From positions 174,802,494 through 174,866,493 of the forward strand of contig JARYHS010008074.1 of the NCBI GenBank assembly GCA_031002005.1: a stretch of 64,000 nucleotides of DNA, in the 5' to 3' direction. Shown in pieces: positions 34,951-46,712 of the stretch; within the stretch, counting starts at the first letter, position 1, and every line of letters starts with the position of its first letter. Source of the DNA: Vandiemenella viatica (Eukaryota; Arthropoda; Insecta; Orthoptera; Morabidae). Position numbers and translations under genes: made by a program. Under the pieces are notes generated by a model. The model saw only the letters and a program-made list of their open reading frames with translations, was not told the DNA's origin and did not search any database.

Positions 34951-37590
34951 TCATGATCAGGTCCAGAGGACTGCATTCCTAGGATTCTTGGAGCTAGAGC
35001 TCTCTAATCTCCTGTGGCACAATGGGAGGTGGTGATGGAGAAAGCATCACGCTGTGGCATTTGCTCCACAATTTTCATTGGACACCATGAAGAAGGAAAC
35101 ATTTTAGATCTTTGAAGAAAAATCCTCAACATCTTCAGCTATCAAACTCTGGTTTTCCAGGCCACAGTTATACACTTTACCACCCACATTATGCAGTCTG
35201 TCCTGTCATTATTCTTCTTAAGTCGCCTTCTCCTATTGGAGGTTGGCGGTCTGAGCGTGAAACTGCAGCATGGAAAGCCTCTTCGGACATGCAGTTGAAC
35301 CATCTCCGAATGTCCTTCAGCCACGAATTCCTTCTTCTCCCAACAGATCTTTACCCTTGTATTTTCCCTTCAATGATGAGCTGCAGTAGCTGGTACCTCT
35401 TGCCTCTCATAATGTGTCCTAGATATTGCGTTTTCCTTTGCTTTACGAGGTGCATTCAAGTTCTAAGGCCTCCGATCTTTTTTCTCCGGACTGGAAAGAG
35501 ATAGAAACATGCGCATTGTTTTAAAATGAGGCCGCGTTCATTGTCAATACGTCCCAGAGATGGCAGCACCGTACGGCAGATGGAATTTTACCGCCAGCGG
35601 GGAGAATGAGAACTGTTTTAGATACTTAAAATGGCGATGTTTTCCTTACTTGAACAGCATGCAATCATTCGTTTTCTGAATTTGCGTGGTGTGAAACCAA
35701 TTGAAATTCATTGACAGTTGAAGGAGACATGTGGTGATGGAGTTACGGATGTGTCGAAAGTGCGTTCGTGGGTGCGACAGTTTAATGAAGGCAGAACATC
35801 GTGTGACAAACCAAAACAACCTCGGGCTCGCACAAGCCGGTCTGACGACATGATCCAGAAAGTGGAGCGAATTGTTTAGGGGGATCGCTGAATGACTGTT
35901 GAACAGATCACCTCCAGTGTTAGCATTTCCGTGGGTTCTGTGCACACAATCCTGCATGACGACCTGAAAATGCGAAAAGTGTCATCAAGGTGGGTGCCAC
36001 GAATGCTGACGGACGACCACAAGGCTGCCCGTGTGGCATGTTGCCAAGCAGTGTTGACGAGCAATGACAGCATGAATGGGACTTTCTTTTCGTCAGTTGT
36101 GACAATGGATGAGACGTGGATACCATTTTTCAATCCAGAAACAAAGCGTCAGTCAACTCAATGGAAGCACACAGATTCACCACCACCAAAAAAATTTCGG
36201 GTTACCGCCAGTGCTGAAAAAATGATGGTGTCCATGTTCTGGGACAGCGAGGGCGTAATCCTTACCCATTGCGTTTCAAAGGGCACTACGGTAACAGGTG
36301 CATCCTACGAAAATGTTTTGAAGAACAAATTCCTTCCTGCACTGGAACAAAAACGTTCGGGAAAGGCTGCGCGTGTGCTGTTTCAACAAGACAACGCACC
36401 CGCGCATCGAGCTAACGTTACGCAACAGTTTCTTCGTGATAACAACTTTCAAGTGATTCCTCATGCTCCTTACTCACCTGACCTGGCTCCTAGTGACTTT
36501 TGGCTTTTTCCAACAATGAAAGACACTCCGTGGCCGCACATTCACCAGCCATGCTGCTATTGCCTCAGCGATTTTCCAATGGGCAAAAAAGACTTTTAAA
36601 GAAGCCTTCGCCGCTGCCATGGAATCATGGCATCAGCGTTGTGAAAAATGTGTACGTCTGCAGGGCGATTACGTCAAGAAGTAACGCCAGTTTCATCGAT
36701 TTTGGGTGAATAGTTAATTAGAAAAAAAATCGGAGGCCTTAGAACTTGAATGCACCTCGTATAGTGTGCAGCAATTCTTTTTGTTTCCCCATCCGATGAA
36801 GTACTTCTTCATTTGAGACTTTCAGCACCCAAGATATGCCTAAGAGATGACAATACAAATACATTTCAAAAGATTCAATGTTTTTCTCTAGATTTTGGTC
36901 CAAAGTCCAGCTTTCACACCCATACAGAAAAATTGAGAACACGTAGCAGCGAATCATTCGCATTCTCAATTGCAGACTGAGATCCGATCTTATGAAAAAT
37001 TTGTTCATGCTAATAAATTGTCTCCTGGCCTGTTCTATTCTCGATTTGATTTCTTTCTTGCTGTCACCCTGCTCATCCACCACAGTGCCTAAATATTTGA
37101 AGGAGGGTACTTGCTCGATCTTATTGCCCTTTATTGATAGGGTTGCGTGGATTTTTCTCTTAGAGAAGACTACAACGTGTGTCTTGGAAGGGTTGACAAG
37201 CAGACCAAACTCTTCACTGTGCTGAACTAAATTGTCTATTATGTGTTGGAGTGCAGGTAGATCACTGGCTATTACAACAGTGTCATCTGCATACCTGATA
37301 TTATTGATCACTTTTTCATTTTTCATTCTCCAACACTTCCCTGAAAATTACCTCGGAATAAATGTTGAACAAGAGAGGTGATAGTACACAGCCCTGGCGA
37401 ACACCTTTCCTGATTGCAGTCACTTCTGATGTTCCTTGGTCAATTTTGACATCTGCAGTCTGATTCCAATACATGATGTGAATCATTTTGGTTAATACCA
37501 GTTGATTTCAAAATCTTTATCATTTTTTCATGCCTCACACAGTCGAAGGCTTTTTTATAGTATATGAAACAGGCATATTGCCAGTTGTTC
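34951..37590 (-). mobile_element. RTE-like LINE, RT C-terminal half, split by a mariner
   Basis: On the minus strand YYKKAFDCVRHEKMIKILKS (about 37570-37505) is RT motif A. After a frameshift the frame 37326-36762 has IRYADDTVVIASDLP (motif C), FGLLVNPSKTHVVVFSKRK, SFKYLGTVVDEQG and YGCESWTLD. It then meets the mariner at 36759. Left of the mariner (35443 down) the frame resumes as KQRKTQYLGHIMRGKRYQLL then QLIIEGKIQG. After one frameshift, RSVGRRRNSWLKDIRRWFN follows. The 5' end is truncated at about 37590, next to a poly-C tract. The 3' untranslated part may reach about 34950. Confidence 0.9.
35446..36759 (+). mobile_element. mariner transposon, near full length, coding frame decayed
   Basis: TIRs CGAGGTGCATTCAAGTTCTA (left, from 35446) and the same read in reverse from 36759 are flanked by TA. 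Length is 1314 bp, as expected for mariner. Transposase starts at ATG 35631 (MAMFSLLEQHAIIRFLNLRG) and ends at the stop at about 36682. Stops occur near 35711, 35876 and 35888, with a frameshift near 36598. DD34D residues are all retained: VTMDETW (first Asp), FQQDNAPAH (second) and APSDFWLF (third). It sits exactly in the LINE ORF described above. Confidence 0.93.
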
Positions 37591-37771
37591 CTCCCCTCTC
37601 TTTTCCTACTGCCCCCCCCCCCCCCCCTTGTAGGTTAACTATATTAATGTCTTTTAATTTACGTTCCATGATATTGTTGAAATTATAGAACTTTTGCAGT
37701 GGTTTATCATAGCAGATAACTGAAAAATGATATTTCCAAATGCATTATTTGTTGTGAACTTTGTTTCAAAG
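37591..37771. other. Poly-C tract and acceptor region of CEBPZ exon
   Basis: A 16-C run lies at 37612-37627. The acceptor GTTTCAAAG ends at 37771. Only about 180 bases separate the LINE from the exon. Confidence 0.6.
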
Positions 37772-38015
37772 GGTGATAAATCTGATGTTCAACATGGAGA
37801 CAACAGAGCAGACACTAGTAAAGTAGAAACAGTCAAGCCGGCTTGGTTTCATTGTGAAAATAATCTCAAAATGCCAAGGAAGGTGGCTAAATATGATCCA
37901 TTTGTCCGAAATCCTCAGTTTGCTGGTGGAGAGCATAGTGTATATATGGAACTACTGAAACTTGTTGATCATTATCATCCTTCAGTCTCGTTGTTTGCAA
38001 GCAAAATTTTACAAG
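37772..38015 (+). CDS. CEBPZ: CEBPZ/Noc1, internal exon (YDPxxRNP and HPSVSLFA block)
   Basis: 244 bp starting in phase 0 after TTTCAAAG and ending CAAG|GTTTGT in phase 1. The first third is the polar linker (GDKSDVQHGDNRADTSKVE). Then comes the conserved core: KPAWFHCENN, KYDPFVRNPQFAGGEHSVY, and LVDHYHPSVSLFASKILQ. The YDPxxRNPxFxGxE and HPSVxLFAxxILxG motifs are diagnostic of CEBPZ/Noc1 proteins. The split Gly codon is completed by the next exon (G + GA), giving ILQGEKI, as the family requires. This is the strongest single piece of evidence for the gene. Confidence 0.93.
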
Positions 38016-38459
38016 GTTTGTAAGAATATATTTTTTAATACAATGGATTTATAAACCAGAATAACACCCATCATGACATATAACAATGATTTGTGAACCC
38101 ATTTATGTACATCAGTGTGTAAATTGTATTTATTTTCTTTAAGTTGCAGTTTAATCTGTTTATGCATATGGATGGTCTGAAATGTTTTTAGTCTCAACCG
38201 AAAATCCCTGGATAAATTTGAGTCACAAATGTGGTGATAATTACTATCCCAAAACAAATAAAAAATTTTAATGGCATTATTCAACTTGATTTATCATAAA
38301 AACAAACTTAAGCAGAGAGTCATGATCATCACTAGAGACCAGATTATATGCATTTGCATATTGAGCCCATTTTTACTGGTTATTACATATTTTACCTAAA
38401 GGCTAGAGATAAATATTTTTGCTATATCTATAATATTTTTTGGTAGTGTACCTAATTAA
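38016..38459. other. Intronic sequence, no recognisable gene
   Basis: AT-rich, non-coding sequence. The minus open frame at 38284-38009 overlaps the exon end and lacks any motif. Confidence 0.5.
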
Positions 38460-38489
38460 TAAATAAAATCTTCGTTGTAGCCAGCAAAA

Positions 38490-38640
38490 CCTACTAGCTT
38501 GCTGTGCAATGTGAAGGACGCCAGAACGCATCCGTGGTTTGGATTCCATGTTAAACTGTAGGTCCCCTGTACCCAGTAGGTTTACCGGGTTAGGTTAGGG
38601 TAGCCACGATAGAGGTACATGTGTGGCATATCGAAACTCT
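38490..38640 (+). mobile_element. SINE-like repeat, 5'-truncated copy
   Basis: CCAGAACGCATCCGTGGTTT then GGATTCCATGTTAAACTGTA, GGTCCCCTGTACCCAGTAGG and CGGGTTAGGTTA align with 39990-40065 in the same orientation. The tRNA-like head seen at about 39857 in the other copy is absent. The family body ends in GGTTAGGTTA followed by variable sequence. Confidence 0.65.
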
Positions 38641-38789
38641 GTCAAACCAGTGGCCGAACAACCTTTCAGGGTCTCCTGGTCAACAGTACCATACGCCCTT
38701 TACTTTTTTACCTGCTAGCAGCACAGCTCTTAAAAGTCGTGCGGCTGTTGTCTTGATAGATAATATTATTATGGGCCAAGTAAACAGAC

Positions 38790-39720
38790 TCACGGGACAT
38801 AAAGACAAACGATGCCATTCTGCGTCGAACTCGCCTACTGTAGCATTATTCCTACTAGACAAATTATGCGCGCTCGTTTCGTGTTTAATTTTTCTTTATT
38901 TGTACAAAGTTTAAAGTATACCCTGCCTCCTGAAAAGAGTGGTCTTTTCATGGATAGTGACTACCCAGGAACGTGTACATATGATGGAAATGTTTTATAT
39001 TGTCGAGTTTGTGAGAAAAATATTTCGTGCACAAAAAAGTTTCAAATAGACCAGCATGTCAAGACAAGTCTAGCAAAAGAAAGGGCCTCGACAACAACTT
39101 TTAACAATGGCAAGAAGTGTAACAGCAAAGGCAAACATTGATCTATGTGAAACACTTTTTGCAAATAGTATTCCTCTTCACAAACTTACAAATCCTGCCT
39201 TCAAAGACTTTCTGCAAAAATATTGCTTGAATCAAAATAAAACATATGAATCAACATTTTGTAAATATTACATACCAACAATTTACCTACTGTTCTTGAA
39301 AAAATACGATATGAACTCATGAGTAGCATTATATGGATTTCAGCTGATGAAAATACCAATAGTTGTGGTCGTTGCATTGCAAATTTAACTGTCAGTGCAT
39401 TAAAACTACAGCCTTCTTCCTCTTTGGTGGCTTGCAGAGATCTTGAAAGGGCAGATAATTCTACAATCAAATGATTTGTCAATGAGGGTTTTAAAAAAGT
39501 ATTTCCTGAATCTTCTGCTGAGGAAAAAGTGTTTATATTTCTCTCAGATGCTGCTTCCTATATGATTAAGGCAGTAAAATCCCTCCAAGTATTTTATCCC
39601 AATTTTAGTCTTGTGACCTGCTTTGCTACATCAGTGAATGTGGAACAGTCCATTTCCACTCATAAAAATATTTTAAGAGATCGAAGAAACAATGTTACTA
39701 TTGAATATTTTGAACAGTAA
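38790..39720 (+). mobile_element. hAT-family transposase relic (BED-like finger, internally deleted)
   Basis: Plus-strand pieces: GTCTYDGNVLYCRVCEKNIS then KKFQIDQHVKTS (BED-type zinc-finger pattern CxxC...H). Next come LFANSIPLHKLTNPAFKDFL and a frameshifted domain with ISADENT, IANLTVSALK, VFIFLSDAASYMIKAVKSLQ and VFYPNFSLVTCFA. It ends VNVEQSISTHKNILRDRRNN, the dimerisation end of hAT transposases, to the stop at 39720. A large part between LVTCFA and VNVEQS is missing. The architecture resembles hAT transposases related to CGGBP1-like proteins (knowledge of family, not computed). Confidence 0.8.
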
Positions 39721-39798
39721 CCGATTGTTTATGTTTTCAAAAGTAAAAAAAAAAGCCAAATAATTGTTAATCATTGAATTTATGAATATATTATTGAA

Positions 39799-41480
39799 CT
39801 AGTAGTTACCCGTAACTTTGTCTGCGTTGAAGAGTGTTGTAATATAAGATTTTCTTGAGGTCTAGTTGCTCAGTGGTTAGGGCGTCCAACTGGTCCTCAG
39901 CTTGAAACACAGTCTCGTCGAGGATTTTCATTGGTCCTTAGCTCAACCTTCACCTCTAGCATAGGTCGTTGTGTGATGTTAAGTATGCCAGAATGCTCAC
40001 TTGGTTCTGATTCCATGTTGAACTGTGGGTCCTATATGCCCGGTAGGATTGCTGGGTTAGGTTAATCGGCTACGAAATTGGCTGACTGTTCAGACGTAAA
40101 GAAGCCTTGTCACCAGGTCAATACGACCATACAATTTATTTTAGAACTATTTTTATTAATAATAGTAGGAATAAATATGGCAATGAAATAACAGAAATTT
40201 ATTTATTTTCCACAACAACTTCATCGAACTTTTAAAACAATAGAAATATTCTGCATGTTAGGAGTGTTTTCAGTTTAAAGATCGGTATATACAATATTGC
40301 AGGACTTGTTCTTTTCTGAAAAAACATGTAAATTTTTTGCACTCGATACCTGCGAGCAGGCAACATATCATTGACCATGGGAAAAGCAGGGAGCATCCAA
40401 ATGTATTCCCACCACTTTTAGCGTTTGACCCTACGATTTATTAATTGTCATTGTAAGTTCAATTTTTAATGGGAACTGTAATCTTTTAAATTGAAAGGGA
40501 ATAGTATTAGGAATAATTGGGATATGCGGAATTAATACGGCTTCCCCTGTAGATGCACCAGTAAGAATTTCCGCATTCACAATGTTTCTTTCTAGTTCTG
40601 TGATTGGTAATCTGGTGCCAATGCAGAATCTTGGGGGGTCGAGATTACACATCAGGAGAACTGGAGCGCCAACTTTAAGCTCGAGTTTGTGGGACGACAC
40701 CCCAGATAACTCCAAGAATTTAACAACTCGACAGGGTAGGTAGCAGCATCGTCAGTTGACATTACTGTATCGATGGAAGGGTATGTTGTCACTTCCCTGA
40801 CTATTTTCTCTATTCTTTTATTTATTTTACCAACAGACTCATTTTTCGTGGCAAGTATTGTCCTCTCACATAACCAGTTTTCATCATTGATGTTTAGTTG
40901 TATACTCGGGAAAACATTAGTAATGAGCTCGTGTTCCGAGCTGACAACATTGCAAAAATCAAATGTGAAGTGAATCATTCCCTCCTCATCTGTTTGCAAG
41001 CGGCCATCTGCAATTTCCAGCAGCTTTTGGGTGTAAGAATCTGATTCAAGATTGTTATACAACTGGATTCGCAGGTTGGCGCCAAACATCGGGCATTCTG
41101 CCGTCACCAACTTTTCATTTACTCCGGTGTTTCAGTAGCTCTTGAAATGAACAGCTTGTTCTTTTGCCGAGCTCGCATTTGTTCGGGTATTTCAGCAACT
41201 TGTTGCTAAATATGCGGCCTGTTGTTGCCGTATTTTCGTTTACTTTGGTGTTTCAGCAGCTCTTGAGATCGATTGCTGTTCGGTTTGCTCTTTGCACTGA
41301 GCTCGCATTTTTCCTGGTGTCTCAGCAGATCGTCCCGACACCAAGTGTTCGGTTTGCTGTTGTCGCCCAACTTGTTACTGCTGTGGCAATTCAGCAGCCG
41401 CAGAAGCCCAAATATGTCCCTAGTGCTCAACCCTCTGCAGCTCTGCTTCTGGGCTTTAGGTAGCCCTAGTTTTCTTACAT
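39799..41480 (-). mobile_element. Helitron with Pif1-like helicase remnant
   Basis: The minus-strand 3' terminus reads GTTACGGGTAACTACTAG, ending at 39799 and followed by T. This gives the CTAG end and a short GTTAC-GG-GTAAC hairpin expected of a Helitron, inserted between A and T. Coding sequence (minus) is 41110-40652 then, after a frameshift, 40715-40431. The C-terminal Pif1-type helicase region includes LKVGAPVLLMCNLD, then IPFQFKRLQFPLKIELTMTI, QTLKVVGIHLDAPCFSHGQ and VACSRVSSAKNLHVF (to about 40310). Upstream (41110-41480) is a degenerate 60-70-bp repeat coding for the Ser/Lys/Gln-rich N-terminal type sequence. The Rep domain is missing. The 5' end was not found. Confidence 0.85.
39850..40140 (+). 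mobile_element. tRNA-headed SINE inserted in the Helitron 3' region
   Basis: TCTAGTTGCTCAGTGGTTAG (39859-39878) is a box A-like tRNA head; box B is degenerate. The body contains GGATTTTCATTGGTCC and CCAGAATGCTCACTTGG, then GATTCCATGTTGAACTGTGG and GGTTAGGTTA (about 40054-40063), shared with 38490-38640. It lies between the Helitron 3' terminus and its helicase, so it inserted after the Helitron did. No clear target duplication was found. Confidence 0.65.
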
Positions 41481-44244
41481 TTCTTTGAAAGATTTGACTT
41501 CCGGGAAGTCTCGCGAATAAAAATGAATATAGTTTTAATTAATGGATACTCAAAACATCAAAATATTAGCAATACATTGGTGGAATCGATTAAATATAAA
41601 AAAAAAAAATACTAAAATTCAAAGAGCAAATAAATACTTGTACTTAAATGGCCCAATAATGAATATTTTGAATTGTGCTGAATATCTGAAAAAAAAGAGA
41701 ACTTGTTTGCTCTTTGACTATTGATTTTGTTTTGAGGATATATTGGTTCCATCAATTAATTCTGTTTTAAAACAGAAATTTACGTATTATAGTAGTAATT
41801 GATTCTTTTATTCATTATGATCAGTGTTAATGTTGGTTTCTCTATCTGTGGAAACAGCTGAATGCCTGTAGACCAGTTTACTATAGTTTATTCATTTTGA
41901 TCCATTAATTCTGTGCTAAAATATAAATTTCAATGTTAAAGTAGTAAATGATTCTTTCTTCATAAGTGGTTTCTTAGTTAGCAAACAGAATTGAATGTAT
42001 CATATACTGGCAAATTACCACCCCGCTTGACTGCTACTCCACTATCTGAATAAAACATTTGTAAATTTCAAGAATTTTCGTCAGGCAACGCCGCGTGTTC
42101 TGTTAAATCATTCAAGCTTATTATGGATCTTTTAATACAATATCGGTACAAACAAATACTTGACACCACTAAAATGGCGCTCATGAAAGAAGGTTACATA
42201 ATTAATAATGTTTCTGTTCTCATTCTGGTCCAGGCTGCATTTCAACCAAGTCACAAACTCAGCTAATATTACTGCTAGAAAATCAAAGCTTCTGTCACTC
42301 GGACATTAATACATTAACTATATTGCATGTTAGTGATGTTATGAATGGTTATGAACCTGAATAATGATGCTGGCAATGTGGGGCTAGTAAAAGTGCAGTA
42401 AATTAAATACTGAATACATCTGAAACTACATTCAGCCGCATGAACTATGTCGTCAGCATCATGACACTTATTGAAGTAACGTAATTAAAAAAGGTATACT
42501 AAAATGCTTGTAACTTACACTGTACAACAGAAAGTCCATAATTCTCTACAACTCTAAGACAACTTTCATTAATATTGCTGGTCAAGTTTATATCGCTATA
42601 AAGTGACTGTTACTGCTCATGATTTAGTAAGGTGTGTAATGAAATTAATTGTGATAGTAATTTATGCTACACTAATTAGGAATCTTGATATATAAAATTC
42701 TGTTACTATTCAAAATGTAGTTCCAATGCATTTAATGTTTTGAGGTGTGTTTATATCATTTGATTTTGTAGCGGCAATATTGGCAGAGATAGTGGTTTGG
42801 TTCAAATGCTGCCTGGACCAGAAGGAGAAGTAATTTAGTTATTATTAGTAATAAATAAGCAGCTTTCATAAGCTCCGTGTAAATGAGGTGTATTGTGTTG
42901 TAAACGACTTCCAATGTTGCTTCATGAAACAATAAGTTTCTATGATTCCTAAGACTTCCGCCAAGGCTCAGGTAGTGAAATAAACAATGCGGCATAATCC
43001 GAAAGTCTATTAATCAATAAGTTTCTACATTAGGCCATTGAATAAATTCGTTTTAAGTGAAGGATTAAATAGATATTTGCAGAATATTGAATAGTAAGTA
43101 AAAAGCACTGTTTCATGAATCATAGTCTACTGTTTGTACTAAAATTTTGAACAAAAAAATAAAAAAGGATTAGTTAAGTTTTAAATTTTGGCAAAAATAA
43201 TTTATAATATTGACAGAGACTGTATAGTAACAAAAAAGAAAATACACAGGAAATAAATTAAACCGAGATAGAATGGAATCTGTTACATTTTAATTATTAC
43301 AACATTTCAGGCACGGCCATTTTACACTCTTAGTGAACCGACTTTCCTGCTGTTATACTCATAACATTTTACGATGTTCCCCTCCCCCCTCCCCTTCCAA
43401 GCTTTGATTTTTCACATTTATTATGACTCATATATTACAAACGAAATTGTGGTATAATATTTGAGATGTCATACTATTTTATGTACGCAACTGAAGACAT
43501 CTCTTTGCGAACTTAACAACAGTACCAACCCTTTTTTTTAATATAAGGTTAAGTACAGATTTATATTTCCTGCTTCCAAACTATTATTTGTCAAGTGTAT
43601 TGGTTTTATGGCTTTTAAACTAAACACAAACTTGCAAATGTCAGAAGGCTTTTGCTTTTATTTCTGAAAAGTAGTGTTTGCGATTTATGTAAACAGCAAA
43701 TGGTAAATGTGGCACTGCTGTCTACGAACTCTTTGTTGTTTGCAAATTGATATTAATGGTAATTTCTAAAAGAACTATGCATTTTTACAGGATAAAATCT
43801 ATCCTAAGTCACTTCGCACACAGTTAACTAATTTCATTTCAAATTTCATTTAAATATGTTGAGTTACTAAGGCGTAATTGATGCCAGAAGTACATCCAAA
43901 CTTTCTCATTTACTCATTTATATAATTGTAGATTACTTACTAATTGCACACTGATTTTGAAATAAAAAATCTAAAAATTACTATTTTTTATTATATAATG
44001 TTGCATTTTTATGATATTTTCATACATATTTTAAGCATTTTTCGTGCATATTTCTAGCTTTTTTATCTTTCATATAGTCCGGTCTCTAGCCATCACCAAG
44101 AACTTTTCATACCACTCTATTAAGTATTTTTCCTGTTTCTTGGGCTAGTAAGGAGGACTTGTGAGAACCTATCTAGTGTACTTGATTTTCAGCATGAGTT
44201 TAAAGTTTGATTTTGAATTGTAATAGCCATTTTTTGTGTTTCAG
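41481..44244. repeat. Intron with diverged copies of the Helitron-associated repeat modules
   Basis: GATATATTGGTTCCATCAATTA (41736 on) and a second version near 41900 resemble GATATGTTGATTCGATCAAT at 48830 and 49185 in the Helitron. TCATTCTGGTCCAGGCTGCA (42220 on), followed by AAAGCTTCTGTCAC and CATTAATACATTAAC, is an inverted copy of 48985-49100. A further core motif in the other orientation is at about 42790. The rest is AT-rich; a pyrimidine run CCCCTCCCCCCTCCCC lies at 43380. No coding signal precedes the exon acceptor at 44244. Confidence 0.6.
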
Positions 44245-44470
44245 GAGAGAAAATAGTTTACTCTGGGGATCCTCTGCAAGATTTTTCATTGCCAAAGTTT
44301 CTAGAAAGATTTGTTTTTAAGAATCCAAAGAAGAACATTGGAAAAAATATACACTTGGCACACAGAAGAAATTATGTGCCAGTTGGAGTAAAAACATTAC
44401 CTGTCAACAGTTCTAACTATCTGAATATTGACGAGTCAAAGATTCCTGTTGATGAACTATTTATGTACAG
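44245..44470 (+). CDS. CEBPZ: CEBPZ/Noc1, internal exon (SGDPLQDF block)
   Basis: 226 bp between acceptor GTGTTTCAG and donor ACAG|GTTGTT. It completes the split Gly codon and reads EKIVYSGDPLQDFSLPKFLE, then RFVFKNPKKNIGKNIHLAHR, then VGVKTLPVNS and DESKIPVDELFMYR. YSGDPLQDFxLxxFLxRFVxxNPK and LPVNSxxxLxxxExxIPVDExFxxR are highly conserved in CEBPZ/Noc1. It ends in phase 2 (AG), completed by the G of the next exon to give Arg. No internal stop. Introns on either side are 6229 and 6952 bp. Confidence 0.94.
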
Positions 44471-45872
44471 GTTGTTAAATTTTTATGTAGCTTTGTAGTT
44501 TTTATGAAACGCTAAGAATATTTAATGCCCATTAAGTAATACCAGATTTATGTACATTATATTTAATTTTTCTCCTGTTTCAAATTCATGTTTTTTTTCC
44601 AATGTTGATTTGTTTCGTTTTTTTTCAGAATTGAGAAAAATTCATATCTGCCAACTTTTCCATTTTCTCATAAAATTTATGAAAAGTAGTGTATTTTACA
44701 ACTATGTGGATGGACTGTGTTATTTATGAATTTCCAAATGGATATTAGATTGTGTAAATTATTGTAGATGGGACCTATATATGGAATGGGTTACTGTAGT
44801 TTTTTTTGGGTTATTTGTAGTAGGTTTCTGATATCATTTGTGACTAATTGCTGTTGCTACTCTTTTTATGTTTTTTCAATATGAATTGAAAGTTTTTTTT
44901 CCTGTAAAATTCCTTAAAGGTATTATATTTACCTTGCATTCACTAGGAAGGGAAGGGCCGTCAAAGGAGGTACCTAAAGTACCAACTCTCCTACTCCTGC
45001 CCCCTCCCTCCTCCTACGCACTCCACCACCTAACAAAACAGTTAGAACGTTTGGGCTCTTCTTTCCCTCAGCATTCTTGTTTACAAGAGTCAGTGTCGGT
45101 GTCACATGTGCAAACCCCTATTGCACATCTCATGTTACTGGCAACACCTAATGGGATTGGGTAGTCCACCAGTATCTTTAAGAGTACACACCTTGTGGTC
45201 TGGTGAGGGCTTGTTTCAGATACTATGACCTGGCAAGTCCAAACACCTCAAGTGCTGCCCTATGCGGATACTCTATATGATCCGAATGGGTTCACGCCCC
45301 CAAAGCAGTACCTCGATAATGTGAAAACACCTCTTGTTAACAATCGATGCGCGCGGAGCAGACCAGCAGTCGCGTCCGGGAAAACTTACGATTACACAGA
45401 TTTTACTTTTCTAAAGACTGTAACATTATAAACAAGTTTCCTCTAGCAAACGATTTACTGACATACACAAGTTGCCACACTTGACAAAATTGGAGATAAA
45501 CAATTTTCTTCAGACATAATTTTCTTCTTGGAATTGTTTCCTGTCCTCTTGTGTAAGGAGGAAAACAAAACAAGAAAGACGATTTTGAGAAAGCAATTCA
45601 CACACAACTCATTTCTCTTCACGTAGGAGGCATTACTACTGTTGCAGATGTAGGTAACTTAAATGATGTCAAATGGTCATTTTTATCAAATATTGATATC
45701 ACATTGAAGGCTGTGTTTCTCAACAAATAATATGAAGCAAGCAGATGAGATTTCTTTTAAATTTATAGTTTACAATACAAATTCCCATGGTTGATTTTCA
45801 GTTAAAAATAGATGTTAATATTTTGGTGGTCCAGGGGTTTTACTGAAAAAAGTTTTTAAAGTTGGCAGGTAT

Positions 45873-45918
<46 letters not shown>

Positions 45919-46578
45919 AGGTTTATGCACCCAGTCTAAGAGTTTTCATCTAGCATGTAAGTATGAATTTTCCAATTCTGCAAAATAGATTTGTTTTTGG
46001 GCAGTAATAGCATTTTTTGTTGTAAATCTATTTCTTTGCACCTTTTTTGCTATGTTTGAAAACTGTTCATAGTTCAAGGATGCCACATTGTGGAGTATGA
46101 TATTATGGAGGAATGTGATAATACAAATACATCATTTTTGCAGTCATAGTTGCGTAAGTGTGAGGTATGTTTCAGTGATGAATCTTTTTTGCTAAATGTA
46201 CATTTTCCTGTTTTTTCATTATTTTGCAGAGCCATCAAAATGCATAATATACCAAAGTAATACTTTATTCCCATCTCCAAGAAGTATTTAAAGATAATGA
46301 TTAAGTATCTCTAAAGTTGGTTGACTTTAACATTTCCTGCAGATAGAAAAGATTTTTTTTTTTTTAATATTAAAATTTCCCACTTTTTATGTTTGTTCCT
46401 TGGTCTTATATTTCATTCTCTGTTATAAAAAAACACACAAATCATTCCACATTCAGCTGCTATAGTTTCAAAATATATTTGCAACAAAGGTGTTTCCACT
46501 TTTCATCCTGTGTTAAATATGACATCCATTTTGCATGTGGTAGTCTCGCATATAGATTTTCATGCTAAATATTATATA
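44471..46578. other. Intron with a GC-richer patch and a long poly-T
   Basis: 44940-45440 is markedly less AT-rich than its surroundings and open in one frame (44868-45164, then 45225-45431), with a polyproline-like stretch but no known domain. It may be an unrecognised non-autonomous element. A 37-T run lies at 45875-45911. Confidence 0.4.
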
Positions 46579-46712
46579 CTAGCATTTACCTGCTGCTTTG
46601 CATGCACAGATCTTGAAGTGTGTAGAAATGCGGGTAGTCTGCCTCTTTCTCCACCAATCCAAAACTGGTACTAACCTTTTGAAATTTGAAGTATTTGCCT
46701 CTACAAAATGTC

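Noticed and set aside
37727..37771. ATG at 37727 as a gene start
   Set aside because: The conserved protein needs upstream exons, and acceptor GTTTCAAAG at 37771 gives the correct phase with the previous exon.
38575..40063. GGTTAGGTT words as telomeric (TTAGG)n
   Set aside because: Only one or two units at a time, always inside longer dispersed repeats; no array.
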